From Pseudomonas koreensis (lineage in GTDB: Bacteria; Pseudomonadota; Gammaproteobacteria; Pseudomonadales; Pseudomonadaceae), in assembly GCF_012986595.1 (NCBI RefSeq), contig NZ_JAAQYM010000004.1:558001-622000 (forward strand): a stretch of 64,000 nucleotides of DNA, in the 5' to 3' direction. Shown piece after piece: positions 15,418 to 25,559 of the stretch. The translations under genes were made by a program, and so were the position numbers. The notes beneath the pieces are model-generated. The model made no database searches, was not told where the DNA came from, and was given only the letters and a program-made list of their open reading frames with translations. How positions within the stretch are numbered: the stretch's first letter is position 1; each line of letters begins with the position of its first letter.

Positions 15418-17580
15418 ATGAACAGTCCTGTATCGCGTCGCGGGTTTCTCAAGGGCAGTGCCGTGTTGGGCGGCGGCCTGGTGGTGGCGTTTGTCGTGCC
15501 CGGTGCCCATCGGTTTGCCCGGGCGGCGGAGAATGAAGGCAAGGTCTTTGCGCCCAATGCGTTCTTGCGCATTGCTGCGGACAATAGCGTGACGGTGCTG
15601 CTCGGGCATTCGGAAATGGGCCAGGGCATCTGGACCGGCCTGACCATGCTGATTGCCGAGGAGCTGGATGCCGACTGGTCGACAATCCGCGTCGAACACT
15701 CGCCGGCCTCGGCGGCCGATTACGGCATGCCGGCGTTTGGCGGGATGCAGATTACCGGCGGCTCGACGTCGACCTGGATGGAGTTCGACCGTTATCGGCT
15801 CGCGGGGGCCACGGCGCGGCAGATGCTGGTGGAAGCGGCGGCCAAGCGCTTCAACGTCGCCGCGTCGACGATTCGCACCGAGTCGGGCGTGGTGATCGCC
15901 GGCGATAAACGCGCGACGTACGGCGAACTGGCCGACGCTGCCGGGCAATTGCCGGTGCCGGATCCGAAGTCGATCACCTTCAAGGAGGCCAAGGACTGGA
16001 AAGTCATCGGCAAGCCGACCAAGCGTCTGGACACCCCGGAGAAAATCACCGGCCGCGCCAGGTTCGGCATGGATGTGCAGTTCGAAGGTTTGATGACCGC
16101 GATGGTCGCGCGGGCGCCGGTGTTCGGCGCCACGGTCAAATCCTTCGAAGGCGCCGGGGCGCTGGCGGTGCCCGGCGTGCACAAGGTGGTGCAGGTGCCG
16201 ACCGGGGTCGCGGTGATCGCCGAGCATTATTGGGCGGCCAAGCTGGGCCGCGATGCCTTGAAAGTCGATTGGGACATGGGCCCCAACGCGGACCTGAGCA
16301 GCCAGGGCCTGCTCGACAGCTTTCGCAAACTGGCGGCGACCCCGGGCACGTCGGCCGCTCAGGCCGGGGACGCCAAGGGCAACTTCGAAAAAGCGGCGAA
16401 GAAAATCGACGTCGAGTACAGCGTGCCGTATCTGGCCCATGCGCCGATGGAGCCGCTCAACTGCACGGTGAAGATCAGCGCCGAGAAGTGTGAAATCTGG
16501 ACCGGCACGCAGTTCCAGACCCTCGACCAGATGATCGCCGGCAAGATCACCGGGCTCAAACCCGAGCAGGTGGAAATTCATACCGAGTTTCTCGGTGGCG
16601 GCTTCGGGCGTCGGGCCAATCCGACTTCAGACTTTGTCGCCGAAGCAGTGCAAGTGGCGAAAGCCGCCGGGGCGCCGGTGAAAACAGTGTGGTCGCGTGA
16701 GGATGACATCCGTGGCGGCTATTACCGTTCGATGTTCCTGCATCAGGCGCGCATCGGCCTGGACGGGCAGGGCCTGCCGCTGAGTTGGCAGCATGTTCTG
16801 GTCGGCCAGTCGATCATGACCGGCACGCTGCTGGAAGCGACCATGGTCAAGAACGGCATCGACCCGACCTCGGTCGAAGGCGTGGCCGACAGCCCGTATC
16901 TCAAGGGCCTGGCTCATCAGCAGGTGGAACTGCATTCACCGCAGACCGGGATCAATGTGCTGTGGCTGCGTTCGGTGGGGCATAGCCACACCGCGTTTGT
17001 CATGGAGTCGCTGATCGATGAAATGGCTGTGGCGGCGGGCAAGGACCCGGTGGAGTATCGACGGACGCTGCTCAAGGAGCATCCACGCCACCTCGGCGTG
17101 CTGAATCTGGCGGTGGAGAAGGCCAACTGGAGCGCGCCACTGCCGGACGGGCACGCCTTGGGTGTGGCGGTGCATGAGTCGTTTGGCAGTTATGTGGCGC
17201 AGGTGGCCGAGGTGTCGCAGGACAATCTGGCGATCCGCGTACACCGCGTAGTGTGCGCGGTGGACTGCGGGATTGCGGTGAACCCGCAGAGCATCGCGGC
17301 GCAGATGGAATCGTGCATTACCTTCGGCCTGGGCATGGCGCTGCACAGCAAGCTGACGGTGAAAAACGGCATGGTCGCGCAGTCCAACTATCACGATTAT
17401 CAGGTGCTGCGGCTCAACGAGATGCCGCTGGTCGAAGTGCACATCGTGCCCAGCAGCGACAAACCCGGAGGCATCGGCGAGGCCGGTGTGCCGCCCACCG
17501 CGCCGGCGGTGGCCAATGCGCTGTATGCGCTGACCGGGCAGCGCTTGCGTGAACTGCCACTGCAATTGTCGGGGGTGTGA
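15418..17580 (+). CDS. iorB: Molybdopterin-binding subunit of isoquinoline 1-oxidoreductase-like hydroxylase
   Basis: A 720-residue aldehyde-oxidase/xanthine-dehydrogenase-type large subunit. The ATG at 15418 follows GGGGAGAGAG and opens a twin-arginine leader: SRRGFLKGSAVLGGGLVV, so the enzyme is exported folded to the periplasm. Molybdopterin-contact segments include GHSEMGQGIWTGL, TEFLGGGFGRR, and the C-terminal KPGGIGEAGVPPTAPAV, in which the Glu is the expected catalytic base. The duplicated architecture (two halves of about 330 residues) is that of IorB/aldehyde dehydrogenases such as YagR-like enzymes. Coupled to the cytochrome gene downstream by a one-base gap. An upstream extension of the frame overlaps iorA and is a shadow. 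Confidence 0.92.
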   Translation: MNSPVSRRGFLKGSAVLGGGLVVAFVVPGAHRFARAAENEGKVFAPNAFLRIAADNSVTVLLGHSEMGQGIWTGLTMLIAEELDADWSTIRVEHSPASAADYGMPAFGGMQITGGSTSTWMEFDRYRLAGATARQMLVEAAAKRFNVAASTIRTESGVVIAGDKRATYGELADAAGQLPVPDPKSITFKEAKDWKVIGKPTKRLDTPEKITGRARFGMDVQFEGLMTAMVARAPVFGATVKSFEGAGALAVPGVHKVVQVPTGVAVIAEHYWAAKLGRDALKVDWDMGPNADLSSQGLLDSFRKLAATPGTSAAQAGDAKGNFEKAAKKIDVEYSVPYLAHAPMEPLNCTVKISAEKCEIWTGTQFQTLDQMIAGKITGLKPEQVEIHTEFLGGGFGRRANPTSDFVAEAVQVAKAAGAPVKTVWSREDDIRGGYYRSMFLHQARIGLDGQGLPLSWQHVLVGQSIMTGTLLEATMVKNGIDPTSVEGVADSPYLKGLAHQQVELHSPQTGINVLWLRSVGHSHTAFVMESLIDEMAVAAGKDPVEYRRTLLKEHPRHLGVLNLAVEKANWSAPLPDGHALGVAVHESFGSYVAQVAEVSQDNLAIRVHRVVCAVDCGIAVNPQSIAAQMESCITFGLGMALHSKLTVKNGMVAQSNYHDYQVLRLNEMPLVEVHIVPSSDKPGGIGEAGVPPTAPAVANALYALTGQRLRELPLQLSGV

Positions 17581-17581
17581 G

Positions 17582-18160
17582 ATGAAACGACATCTGCTGT
17601 TGGGCACGGTGATTTTGCTGGGACTGGGCGGTTACGCTTCGGAGCTGTTCGCCGATGATCAAGCGGCGCTCAAGGCGTTCGGCACGGTGCAGAAGGTGTT
17701 CCAGAGTCCACGCTGCCAGAACTGCCACATTCCCGGTGATTCGCCGCTGCAGTTTGACGCCGGAATCCCGCACGCCATGAACGTGGTGCGCGGCATGGAC
17801 GGCAAGGGCGCCGCCGGTCTGCCCTGCGCCACTTGCCATGCCGAGAGCAATCCGCCGGCCAGTTACGGCCCCCACGCCCCTCCGGGGGCGCCGCACTGGA
17901 GCCTGCCGCCTGCCGCGCACAAGATGGCCTGGATCGGCCTGCCGCCCGACAAATTGTGCGCAATGATCAAGGATCGCTCGAGCAACGGCGACCGGGATTT
18001 CGCCGCGCTGATCAAGCACGTCAGCGATGACAAACTGGTGCTGTGGGGCTGGAACCCCGGGGCAGGGCGCGCGCCGGTGCCGGTGCCGCATGACATTTTT
18101 GTCGCGCAGTTCAAGCTATGGGCCGATGCCGGCGGGCCGTGTCCGGTCGCGGGCGGATGA
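17582..18160 (+). CDS. Periplasmic c-type cytochrome-like partner of the molybdenum hydroxylase
   Basis: A 192-residue exported protein. The start ATG is one base after the iorB stop. An N-terminal signal peptide (MKRHLLLGTVILLGLGGYASELFA) precedes two heme-c attachment motifs, CQNCH and CATCH, about 40 residues apart. A further LCAMIKDRSSNGDRDFAALIKHVSDDKLVLWGWNPGAGR segment is typical of the small proteins found with IorAB, often annotated as an isoquinoline 1-oxidoreductase subunit. It is likely the electron acceptor that links the periplasmic hydroxylase to the respiratory chain. The role is inferred from motifs and operon position. Confidence 0.82.
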   Translation: MKRHLLLGTVILLGLGGYASELFADDQAALKAFGTVQKVFQSPRCQNCHIPGDSPLQFDAGIPHAMNVVRGMDGKGAAGLPCATCHAESNPPASYGPHAPPGAPHWSLPPAAHKMAWIGLPPDKLCAMIKDRSSNGDRDFAALIKHVSDDKLVLWGWNPGAGRAPVPVPHDIFVAQFKLWADAGGPCPVAGG

Positions 18161-18221
18161 GTGTGTGAGTCGCTGGCAAATCAGGCTACTCTAGCGGTCA
18201 TTGACCTCGATGGAGTGCGTG

Positions 18222-19187
18222 ATGCAGGCCCCGATCAAACCCGCCAATGAAGTGACCCGGATTCAAGCGCTGCACGGTTTGAATCTCCTTGATTCGGCGC
18301 CTGAAGAGCGTTTCGACCGGCTCACGCGGCTGGCCAAGCGCCTGTTCAATGTGCCGATCGCCCTGGTCACGCTGGTGGATACCGATCGCCAGTGGTTCAA
18401 GTCGTGTGTGGGGCTGGGTGTCAGTGAAACGCCACGGAATGTGTCGTTCTGTGGGCATGCGATTCTTCAGAATGAGCTGCTGATGATCCCGGATGCCAGG
18501 CAGGATGAACGCTTCCATGACAACCCACTGGTAACCGGCGAGCCGAACATTCGCTTCTATGCGGGTTACCCGCTGACCGTGCCCAACGGCAACAAGATGG
18601 GCACGCTGTGCCTGATCGACACCAAACCGCGCGAACTCGATGACGAAGAGCGCGGCTTGTTGCGCGACCTTGCCGGCATGGCCGAGCAGGAGCTGATGGC
18701 GGTGCAGATGGCGAGCATGGACGAGCTGACGCTGCTGTCCAATCGCCGGGGTTTCAAGACCCTCGCCCAGCATGCGCTGGACGCCTGCAAGCATCGGGGC
18801 AAACCGGCGACGCTGCTGTTTTTCGACCTCAATGACTTCAAACAGATCAACGATCGCTACGGCCATGCCGAGGGCGACAGCGCGCTGAAGACTTTCGCCG
18901 ATGTGCTGCGGATCGCCTTTCGCGAAAGCGATGTGATCGGACGGCTGGGCGGCGATGAATTCGTGGGGCTGTTGACCGGCTCCAGTCAGGTCGAAACCAC
19001 GGCGATCATGGCCCGGCTCAAGGAGATCCTCGACGAGCGCAACGCGACGTTGCAGCGCGGCTATGAGATCCGTTTCAGCGTCGGCCAGATTGCCTACGAC
19101 CCGCAGCGCCATGACAGCGTGGACCGACTGCTGGCGGATGCCGATGAGGCGATGTATGCGCACAAGCAGGCGTTGAAGCGCTGTTGA
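18222..19187 (+). CDS. GAF-GGDEF diguanylate cyclase
   Basis: A 321-residue c-di-GMP synthase. The ATG at 18222 has GGAG seven bases upstream; the frame opens seven codons earlier at 18201. Residues about 25-155 form a GAF domain (FNVPIALVTLVDTDRQWFKSC ... FYAGYPLTVPNGNKMGTLCLID), residues 165-320 a GGDEF domain with the intact active-site GGDEF in RLGGDEFVGLL. Five residues before it lies RESD, matching the RxxD inhibitory I-site, so product feedback is expected. No EAL domain and no membrane segment, so a cytosolic cyclase sensing a soluble or redox/light cue through GAF. Stand-alone gene. Confidence 0.93.
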   Translation: MQAPIKPANEVTRIQALHGLNLLDSAPEERFDRLTRLAKRLFNVPIALVTLVDTDRQWFKSCVGLGVSETPRNVSFCGHAILQNELLMIPDARQDERFHDNPLVTGEPNIRFYAGYPLTVPNGNKMGTLCLIDTKPRELDDEERGLLRDLAGMAEQELMAVQMASMDELTLLSNRRGFKTLAQHALDACKHRGKPATLLFFDLNDFKQINDRYGHAEGDSALKTFADVLRIAFRESDVIGRLGGDEFVGLLTGSSQVETTAIMARLKEILDERNATLQRGYEIRFSVGQIAYDPQRHDSVDRLLADADEAMYAHKQALKRC

Positions 19188-19251
19188 TGCGTCCCTCATC
19201 GTGGGGCCACGCCGGCAGCCGTTTTTCGGTGCCAAGTGAATCACCCGTTGA

Positions 19252-19416
19252 TGGCCAAAGAAATTGAAGTCGACCCAATGCTCGCTGGAGCATCCGCTGG
19301 ACGTCAGGGTGATTGAACTGGGTGCGCTGACGTTTTACCGCGAGATGGTGTTGCTGCAGCGCTACAGCCAGCGCCATCAGCCGATTCAAAAGCTGTTTGC
19401 CCAATGTCTGGAATAA
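19252..19416 (+). pseudogene. Possible remnant of a regulator C-terminus
   Basis: An open stretch without a start codon ends at TAA 19414-19416. From CSLEHPLDVRVIELGAL to FAQCLE it has protein-like composition and a pattern reminiscent of the last strand and helix of LysR-type effector-binding domains. It is cut off by a TGA just upstream. No other gene was seen in the 19188-19688 gap. Weak call, made on sequence character only. Confidence 0.3.
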
Positions 19417-19688
19417 CCCCCCGATTCATTTGCAGCGCACGCACGCTCGCGAAAACGGGAAGCAGCATGTCCGGGCACAAGCAAACGCAGAAGGGGGATC
19501 GAAGCGCCTGATTGCAAATGGATCAAGAGACACAAATCCTCAATCCTGCAGTGAGTCAACTGTCAGGTCTTACAGTTGTGCAGTGCTTAGAGAGCGCTGA
19601 CGATCAGCAGGCAGACACCTCCGCGGGCAGGTTTGGAGAAGTTGACGAGCCTGGATGGAGATCATCAGATCTTATTGAGGATTTTAAT

Positions 19689-20927
19689 ATGGCTCAGCCA
19701 GGCACCAAGAGTTCGCCGCGCAATCCCGGCGAAGTTGATCCATCGTTCGGAGCGAATGGCCTGATCGAGATTCCGGAAGGTGATCAGGTTCGAGCGATCA
19801 TGGAAGATAACGATGCATTGATTTATGCCGTATGGCGCGGTCGCGAGACATGGTTGTATCGCGTATTCAAAGATGGAGCGGCAGATCATTCCTTTGGGGA
19901 ACAGGGCCTGGTGAAATGGTCTTTCGAGACAGGCGAGAACGCCAGCCCTGAACAATTGATCCGCCAGCCTGATGGCAAGTTTCTTTTGATCGGACGCAGT
20001 ATCAGCAATGACGACCCGTTTCTCTGGCGTGCAGCTGTTTCAAGGTTTCACCCCAATGGCAGTCCTGACCTGATTTTTGGTACCCGAATTCTTCCATATC
20101 CCTTTGATCCGGATAAGGTACACATGGTCGTGCATTTGCCTGTCGCCACACTGCAGGCCGACGGCAAACTATTACTGGCGACTGGCTACAGAGTATTGGA
20201 CACACAAGGATATAGCTTGAGGGAGGCGGGAAGACTCCATCGATTTGAAGCAGATGGAGCCCCCGACATGACCTTTGGCATACAGGGCCAGATCGAGGTC
20301 CGTATCAATGGTCAGGACACCTCCATCGAGGGCATTGGTGTTTTGACGGATGGATCGATCATTGTCAGCGCAACGATTGATCGCGCCGATGAGGGTTTCT
20401 CGAATACGAAAATGGCGTTGGCATGTTTGAAGTCCAACGGCGCATTGTCCCAGGGTTTTGCCGTCTCCGGATATTGGGAGGCAGAAAGACCTACGCGCGC
20501 GCCGCGAATTTCCATCAAGAATGATCAAATAATGGTGATGGGCATCGACCTTGGTGAAGAAGGCAGTCACCTGTGGTTCAGCCAATTGGACGCAAATGGA
20601 AAGGCTGATCCTGACTTCAACAACGCTTTGCCGCTGCTCGTCCAGCTACCATTTGCCACCAGTTTTCCAATGGTCGTATTGCAGTCCGAAACAAGAGTCG
20701 TTGGTCTGGTGACCGGATTTGACGGTGCAGAATGGGCTTGTCTGGTGGGTGTCCAGGACGATGGATCACTCGACCTTGAATATGGGGTTCAGGGCATCGC
20801 GACACTTGGCGCGGGATACTTGCGCTCGGGGGCGCTTCAGCAAACTGCCCAACGGGTTATCGTGGCTGCAGATATGGGAGAATTTCCAGGGAAAAAAGTG
20901 CCGACTGTCATTGGAGTCCTGAACTAA
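19689..20927 (+). CDS. Delta-60 repeat protein (predicted beta-propeller)
   Basis: A 412-residue protein built of about 55-60-residue repeats, each ending in a version of D..FG..G (LDPSFGANG at the start, AADHSFGEQG, APDMTFGIQG, LDLEYGVQG). This delta-60 pattern predicts a beta-propeller. The ATG at 19689 with GAGG nine bases upstream is preferred; an ATG at 19518 would add 57 residues of low-complexity sequence. No signal peptide or membrane segment is evident. Such proteins are common, variable accessory genes in fluorescent pseudomonads and their role is not established. It stands alone and is followed by a strong bidirectional terminator. Confidence 0.75.
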   Translation: MAQPGTKSSPRNPGEVDPSFGANGLIEIPEGDQVRAIMEDNDALIYAVWRGRETWLYRVFKDGAADHSFGEQGLVKWSFETGENASPEQLIRQPDGKFLLIGRSISNDDPFLWRAAVSRFHPNGSPDLIFGTRILPYPFDPDKVHMVVHLPVATLQADGKLLLATGYRVLDTQGYSLREAGRLHRFEADGAPDMTFGIQGQIEVRINGQDTSIEGIGVLTDGSIIVSATIDRADEGFSNTKMALACLKSNGALSQGFAVSGYWEAERPTRAPRISIKNDQIMVMGIDLGEEGSHLWFSQLDANGKADPDFNNALPLLVQLPFATSFPMVVLQSETRVVGLVTGFDGAEWACLVGVQDDGSLDLEYGVQGIATLGAGYLRSGALQQTAQRVIVAADMGEFPGKKVPTVIGVLN

Positions 20928-20987
20928 GGGGCGTTCGCACTCCGATGGAAGTTGTGCTCAGGTCTGGGGGATTGACAGTAGCAGGCA

Positions 20988-21020
20988 TAAAAAACCCGCC
21001 GGATCGGCGGGTTTTTTTAT
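20988..21020. terminator. Bidirectional intrinsic terminator
   Basis: AACCCGCC / GGCGGGTT stem with a GGAT-C loop, preceded by an A run and followed by a T run, so it can stop transcription from both the delta-60 gene (plus) and fabI (minus). Confidence 0.9.
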
Positions 21021-21034
21021 CGGCAGACCGAAGA

Positions 21035-21829
21035 TTACTCTTCGATGTTGCCCATGGCGGTGGTGTTGAAGCCGCCGTCCACGTACATGATTTCACCGCT
21101 GATGCCCGACGCCAGGTCGGAGCACAGGAAGGCGCCGGCGTTGCCGACTTCTTCGATGGTGACGTTGCGGCGCAGTGGGGTCTGCGCTTCGTTGGCGGCC
21201 AGCATCTTGCGGAAGTTCTTGATGCCCGAGGCTGCCAGGGTACGGATCGGGCCAGCCGATACGCAGTTGACGCGGGTGCCGTCCGGGCCCAGGGAGCCGG
21301 CCAGGTAACGTACGCCGGCTTCCAGCGAAGCCTTGGCCATGCCCATCACGTTGTAGTTCGGCATGGTGCGCTCGGCGCCCAGGTACGACAGGGTCAGCAG
21401 GCTGCCGTTGCGGCCTTTCATCATTTCGCGGCCAGCCTTGGCCAGGGCCACGAAGCTGTAGGCGCTGATGTCGTGAGCGATGCGGAAACCTTCACGGGTG
21501 GTGGCTTCGGTGAAGTCGCCGTCCAGTTGGTCGCCCGGGGCGAAGCCGACGGAGTGCACGATGCAGTCCAGGCCGTCCCACTTCTTGCTCAACTCTTCGA
21601 AGACCTTGGCGATTTCTTCATCGCTGGCCACGTCGCACGGGAAGCACAGCTCAGGGCTCGAGCCCCAGCCCTGTGCGAACTCTTCAACGCGACCCTTGAG
21701 TTTGTCGTTCTGATAAGTGAAGGCAAGCTCAGCGCCCTCGCGATGCATGGCGGCAGCGATGCCGGATGCGATGGACAGCTTGCTGGCGACACCGACGATC
21801 AGTACGCGCTTACCGGCGAGAAAACCCAT
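21035..21829 (-). CDS. fabI: Enoyl-ACP reductase FabI
   Basis: Catalyses the NADH-dependent last step of each fatty-acid elongation cycle. The ATG at 21829 ([25 protein letters not shown]) gives the normal 264-residue length and follows AGGAGCAAC. The Rossmann motif [11 protein letters not shown] is that of FabI rather than FabG, and the catalytic pair is in [10 protein letters not shown] (Tyr-x6-Lys). It sits 19 bases after the ABC ATPase gene, so it may be co-transcribed with the npp operon as in P. aeruginosa (PA1806-PA1811). Target of triclosan-type inhibitors in other bacteria. Confidence 0.97.
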   Translation of the reverse strand: MGFLAGKRVLIVGVASKLSIASGIAAAMHREGAELAFTYQNDKLKGRVEEFAQGWGSSPELCFPCDVASDEEIAKVFEELSKKWDGLDCIVHSVGFAPGDQLDGDFTEATTREGFRIAHDISAYSFVALAKAGREMMKGRNGSLLTLSYLGAERTMPNYNVMGMAKASLEAGVRYLAGSLGPDGTRVNCVSAGPIRTLAASGIKNFRKMLAANEAQTPLRRNVTIEEVGNAGAFLCSDLASGISGEIMYVDGGFNTTAMGNIEE

Positions 21830-21848
21830 GTGTTGCTCCTCTTTCAGG

Positions 21849-23459
21849 TTATTGCGCAGTGGCTGGTGCCAAAAAAGCGGCTTCCAGCAACTGCTGTGTA
21901 TACGGATGTTGGGGGGCGGCAAAGATACTTTGCGCGTCTCCCTGTTCGACCACTTGGCCATGCTTGACCACCATCAGCTGGTGGCTCAGCGCTTTGACGA
22001 CAGCCAGGTCATGGCTGATGAACAAATACGTCAGGTTGTACTTGGCTTGCAGTGAACGCAACAGCTCCACCACTTGCCGCTGCACCGTCCGGTCGAGCGC
22101 CGACGTCGGCTCGTCCAGCAGGATCAGCGCCGGTTTCAGCACCAAAGCCCGGGCAATGGCGATACGTTGCCGCTGCCCACCGGAAAATTCGTGGGGGTAG
22201 CGGTGCCGGGTTTCCGGATCCAGACCTACCTCCTTCAATGCCGCAATAATCGCCGCTTCCTGCTCGGCGGCGGTGCCCATCTTGTGAATCCGCAGGCCTT
22301 CGCCAACTATGTCGCTGACGCACATCCGCGGGCTCAGGCTGCCAAACGGGTCCTGAAACACCACCTGCATCTCCCGACGCAACGGGCGAACCTCGTTCTG
22401 CGTCAGGCAATCTAGCTGCTTGCCTTCAAAGCGGATCGCGCCTTTGCTGCCGATCAGCCGCAAAATCGCCAGACCCAGGGTGGATTTGCCGGAACCGCTT
22501 TCCCCCACGATCCCCAAGGTCTGACCCTGAGGCAGGCTGAAATTGATGCCGTCCACTGCCTTGACGTAATCCACCGTGCGCTTGAGCAGGCCTTTCTTGA
22601 TCGGGAACCAGACTTTCAGGTTCTCGACTTCGAGCAGCGGCGCGCCGATTTTATTGGTCGCCGGGCCTCCGCTGGGCTCCGCGCCGAGCAATTCCCGAGT
22701 GTACGGATGCTGCGGCGAACGGAACAGCTCTTCGCACGATGCCTGTTCGACGATGCAACCGCGCTGCATGACACATACGCGATGCGCAATTCTTCGCACC
22801 AGGTTCAAATCGTGACTGATCAGTAGCAGCGACATGCCCAATCTGGCCTGTAATTCCTTGAGCAGATCGAGGATTTTCAGCTGAACGGTCACGTCCAGTG
22901 CAGTGGTCGGTTCGTCGGCAATCAACAGTTCCGGCTCGTTGGCCAGGGCCATGGCGATCATCACCCGCTGACGCTGGCCGCCGGACAATTCGTGGGGCAG
23001 GGCCTTGAGGCGCTTGTGCGGCTCGGGGATGCCGACCATCTCCAGCAGCTCCAGGGTGCGCTTGGTCGCGACTTTGCCGGTCAGGCCCTTGTGGATGCCG
23101 AGGACTTCGTTGATCTGCTTCTCGATTGAGTGCAGCGGGTTCAGCGAGGTCATCGGCTCCTGAAAGATCATCGCGATGCGGTTGCCGCGAATGTGGCGGA
23201 TGGTTTTTTCGCTCAGCCCCAGCAGGTTCTGCCCGGCGTAGTTGATGCTGCCGGCCGGGTGCCGGGCCAGCGGGTAGGGCAGCAGACGCAGGATCGAGTG
23301 CGCGGTCACCGATTTGCCCGAGCCGGACTCACCGACCAGCGCCAGGGTTTCGCCGCGCTTGATGTCGAAGCTCACGCCCTCGACTACCCGGTGTCGCCGC
23401 TCGTTGAGGCCGAACTCGACGGCCAGGTCGCGCACTTCGATCAGATTGTCCTGATTCAT
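21849..23459 (-). CDS. nppD: Peptide ABC transporter dual ATPase (NppD/YejF type)
   Basis: A 536-residue protein with two complete ABC ATPase modules in one chain. First module: Walker [11 protein letters not shown], signature LSGGQRQRV, Walker [13 protein letters not shown]; second module: [31 protein letters not shown]. It powers the import of peptides and, in P. aeruginosa, peptidyl-nucleoside antibiotics through the NppA1A2BCD system. The ATG at 23459 is chosen over one eight codons upstream because it lies one base from the stop of the permease gene, the usual operon spacing. The order A1-A2-B-C-D-fabI equals that of PA1811-PA1806. Confidence 0.92.
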   Translation of the reverse strand: MNQDNLIEVRDLAVEFGLNERRHRVVEGVSFDIKRGETLALVGESGSGKSVTAHSILRLLPYPLARHPAGSINYAGQNLLGLSEKTIRHIRGNRIAMIFQEPMTSLNPLHSIEKQINEVLGIHKGLTGKVATKRTLELLEMVGIPEPHKRLKALPHELSGGQRQRVMIAMALANEPELLIADEPTTALDVTVQLKILDLLKELQARLGMSLLLISHDLNLVRRIAHRVCVMQRGCIVEQASCEELFRSPQHPYTRELLGAEPSGGPATNKIGAPLLEVENLKVWFPIKKGLLKRTVDYVKAVDGINFSLPQGQTLGIVGESGSGKSTLGLAILRLIGSKGAIRFEGKQLDCLTQNEVRPLRREMQVVFQDPFGSLSPRMCVSDIVGEGLRIHKMGTAAEQEAAIIAALKEVGLDPETRHRYPHEFSGGQRQRIAIARALVLKPALILLDEPTSALDRTVQRQVVELLRSLQAKYNLTYLFISHDLAVVKALSHQLMVVKHGQVVEQGDAQSIFAAPQHPYTQQLLEAAFLAPATAQ

Positions 23460-23460
23460 T

Positions 23461-24480
23461 TCACTTCCTCGGGTCGAAGGCATCGCGAGCGGACTCGCCG
23501 ATAAACACCAGCAAACTCAACATCAGCGCCAGCACGGCAAACGCGCTCATGCCCAGCCACGGCGCCTGCAGGTTGGATTTGCCCTGGGCCACCAGCTCAC
23601 CCAGCGACGGGCTGCCGGCCGGCAAGCCGAAGCCGAGGAAGTCCAGTGCGGTGAGGGTGCCGATGGCGCCGGTGAGGATGAACGGCATGAAGGTCATGGT
23701 CGAGACCATGGCGTTGGGCAGGATGTGGCGGAACATGATCGCACCGTTCTGCATGCCCAAGGCCCGTGCGGCGCGCACGTATTCGAGGTTGCGCCCGCGC
23801 AGGAACTCGGCGCGCACTACATCGACAAGACTCATCCACGAAAACAGCAGCATGATCCCCAGCAGCCACCAGAAATTCGGCTGGACGAAGCTGGCGAGAA
23901 TGATCAGCAGATAAAGCACCGGCAGCCCCGACCAGATCTCCAGAAAACGCTGGCCGGCCAGATCGACCCAGCCGCCATAGAAACCCTGCAAGGCCCCGGC
24001 GATCACGCCGATGATCGAACTCAACACGGTCAGCGTCAAGGCGAACAGCACCGAAATGCGGAAGCCGTAAATCACCCGCGCCAACACATCGCGACCCTGG
24101 TCGTCGGTGCCGAGCAGGTTGTCCGCCGAGGGCGGTGCCGGGGCCGGGACTTTCAGGTCGTAGTTGATGCTCTGGTAGCTGTAGGGAATCGGCGCCCACA
24201 ACACCCACGCGTCCTTGGCCTTGAGCAGTTCGCGGATGTACGGGCTCTTGTAGTTGGCTTCCAGCGGGAATTCGCCGCCGAAGGTGGTTTCCGGGTAGCG
24301 CTTGATCGCCGGGAAGTACCAATGGTTGTCGTAATGCACCACCAGCGGTTTGTCGTTGGCGATCAGTTCGGCACCGAGGCTCAGGCCGAACAGGATCAGG
24401 AACAGCCACAGCGACCACCAGCCGCGCTTGTTGGCCTTGAACAGTTCGAACCGGCGGCGGTTGAGAGGGGACAGGTTCAT
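23461..24480 (-). CDS. nppC: Peptide ABC transporter permease (NppC/YejE type)
   Basis: A 339-residue inner-membrane permease with an N-terminal DppC-type segment (LNRRRFELFKANKRGWWSLWLFLILF) and about six membrane spans. The cytoplasmic coupling loop is YVRAARALGMQNGAIMFRHILPNA, the EAA motif that docks on the ATPase. The large periplasmic insertion between helix 1 and helix 2 (KPLVVHYDNHWYFPAIKRYPETTFGGEF) is characteristic of YejE-like proteins. Stop and start are one base apart from nppB and nppD on either side. Confidence 0.92.
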   Translation of the reverse strand: MNLSPLNRRRFELFKANKRGWWSLWLFLILFGLSLGAELIANDKPLVVHYDNHWYFPAIKRYPETTFGGEFPLEANYKSPYIRELLKAKDAWVLWAPIPYSYQSINYDLKVPAPAPPSADNLLGTDDQGRDVLARVIYGFRISVLFALTLTVLSSIIGVIAGALQGFYGGWVDLAGQRFLEIWSGLPVLYLLIILASFVQPNFWWLLGIMLLFSWMSLVDVVRAEFLRGRNLEYVRAARALGMQNGAIMFRHILPNAMVSTMTFMPFILTGAIGTLTALDFLGFGLPAGSPSLGELVAQGKSNLQAPWLGMSAFAVLALMLSLLVFIGESARDAFDPRK

Positions 24481-24481
24481 C

Positions 24482-25555
24482 TCAATGCTCCCGGCTGGCG
24501 AAGTCGATGCGCGGATCGACCAGGGTGTAGGTGAGGTCGCCGATCAGTTTCACCACCAGCCCCAGCAGGGTGAAGATGAACAGGGTGCCGAACACCACCG
24601 GGTAATCGCGGTTGATCGCCGCTTCGAAACTCATCAGGCCCAGACCGTCGAGGGAAAAGATCACTTCCACCAGCAACGAGCCGGTGAAGAAGATGCCGAT
24701 GAACGCCGACGGGAAACCGGCAATCACCAGCAGCATAGCGTTGCGGAACACGTGGCCGTACAGCACGCGATGGCGCGTCAGGCCCTTGGCCTTGGCGGTG
24801 ACCACGTACTGCTTGTTGATCTCGTCGAGGAAGCTGTTTTTGGTCAGCAGGGTCATGGTCGCGAAGTTGCCGATGACCAGCGCGGTCACTGGCAGCGCCA
24901 GGTGCCAGAAGTAGTCGAGGATCTTGCCGCCGAAGCTCAACTCATCGAAGTTGTTCGAGGTCAGGCCGCGTAGCGGGAACCAGTCCAGGTAACTGCCGCC
25001 GGCAAACACCACGATCAGCAGGATCGCAAACAGGAACGCCGGAATCGCATAGCCGACGATGATCGCCGAACTGGTCCATACGTCGAAGTGGCTGCCGTGC
25101 CGCGTGGCCTTGGCGATCCCCAGCGGGATCGACACCAGGTACATGATCAGCGTGCTCCACAGCCCCAGCGAGATCGACACCGGCATCTTTTCCTTGATCA
25201 GGTCGATGACCTTGGCATCGCGGAAGAAACTGTCGCCGAAATCCAGCTTCGCGTAGTTCTTGACCATGATCCACAAGCGTTCCGGGGCCGACTTGTCGAA
25301 CCCGTACATGTGCTCGATTTCCTTGATCAGTGCCGGGTCCAGGCCCTGTGCGCCACGATAGGCGGAACCGGCCACCGAGACCTCGGCACCGCCACCGGCG
25401 ATGCGGCTGGTGGCGCCCTCGAAGCCTTCGAGCTTGGCGATCATCTGTTCCACCGGGCCGCCGGGTGCGGCCTGGATGATCATGAAGTTGATCAGCAGGA
25501 TGCCGAACAGGGTCGGGATGATCAGCAGCAGTCGCCGAAAAATATACGCCAGCAT
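24482..25555 (-). CDS. nppB: Peptide ABC transporter permease (NppB/YejB type)
   Basis: A 357-residue DppB-type permease. Starts with the usual first helix [37 protein letters not shown] and has the EAA coupling loop [25 protein letters not shown]. The insertion after helix 1 that mentions a [22 protein letters not shown] stretch is YejB-like. Forms a heterodimeric channel with NppC. Four bases separate it from the stop of nppA2. Confidence 0.92.
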   Translation of the reverse strand: MLAYIFRRLLLIIPTLFGILLINFMIIQAAPGGPVEQMIAKLEGFEGATSRIAGGGAEVSVAGSAYRGAQGLDPALIKEIEHMYGFDKSAPERLWIMVKNYAKLDFGDSFFRDAKVIDLIKEKMPVSISLGLWSTLIMYLVSIPLGIAKATRHGSHFDVWTSSAIIVGYAIPAFLFAILLIVVFAGGSYLDWFPLRGLTSNNFDELSFGGKILDYFWHLALPVTALVIGNFATMTLLTKNSFLDEINKQYVVTAKAKGLTRHRVLYGHVFRNAMLLVIAGFPSAFIGIFFTGSLLVEVIFSLDGLGLMSFEAAINRDYPVVFGTLFIFTLLGLVVKLIGDLTYTLVDPRIDFASREH

Positions 25556-25559
25556 CTGA

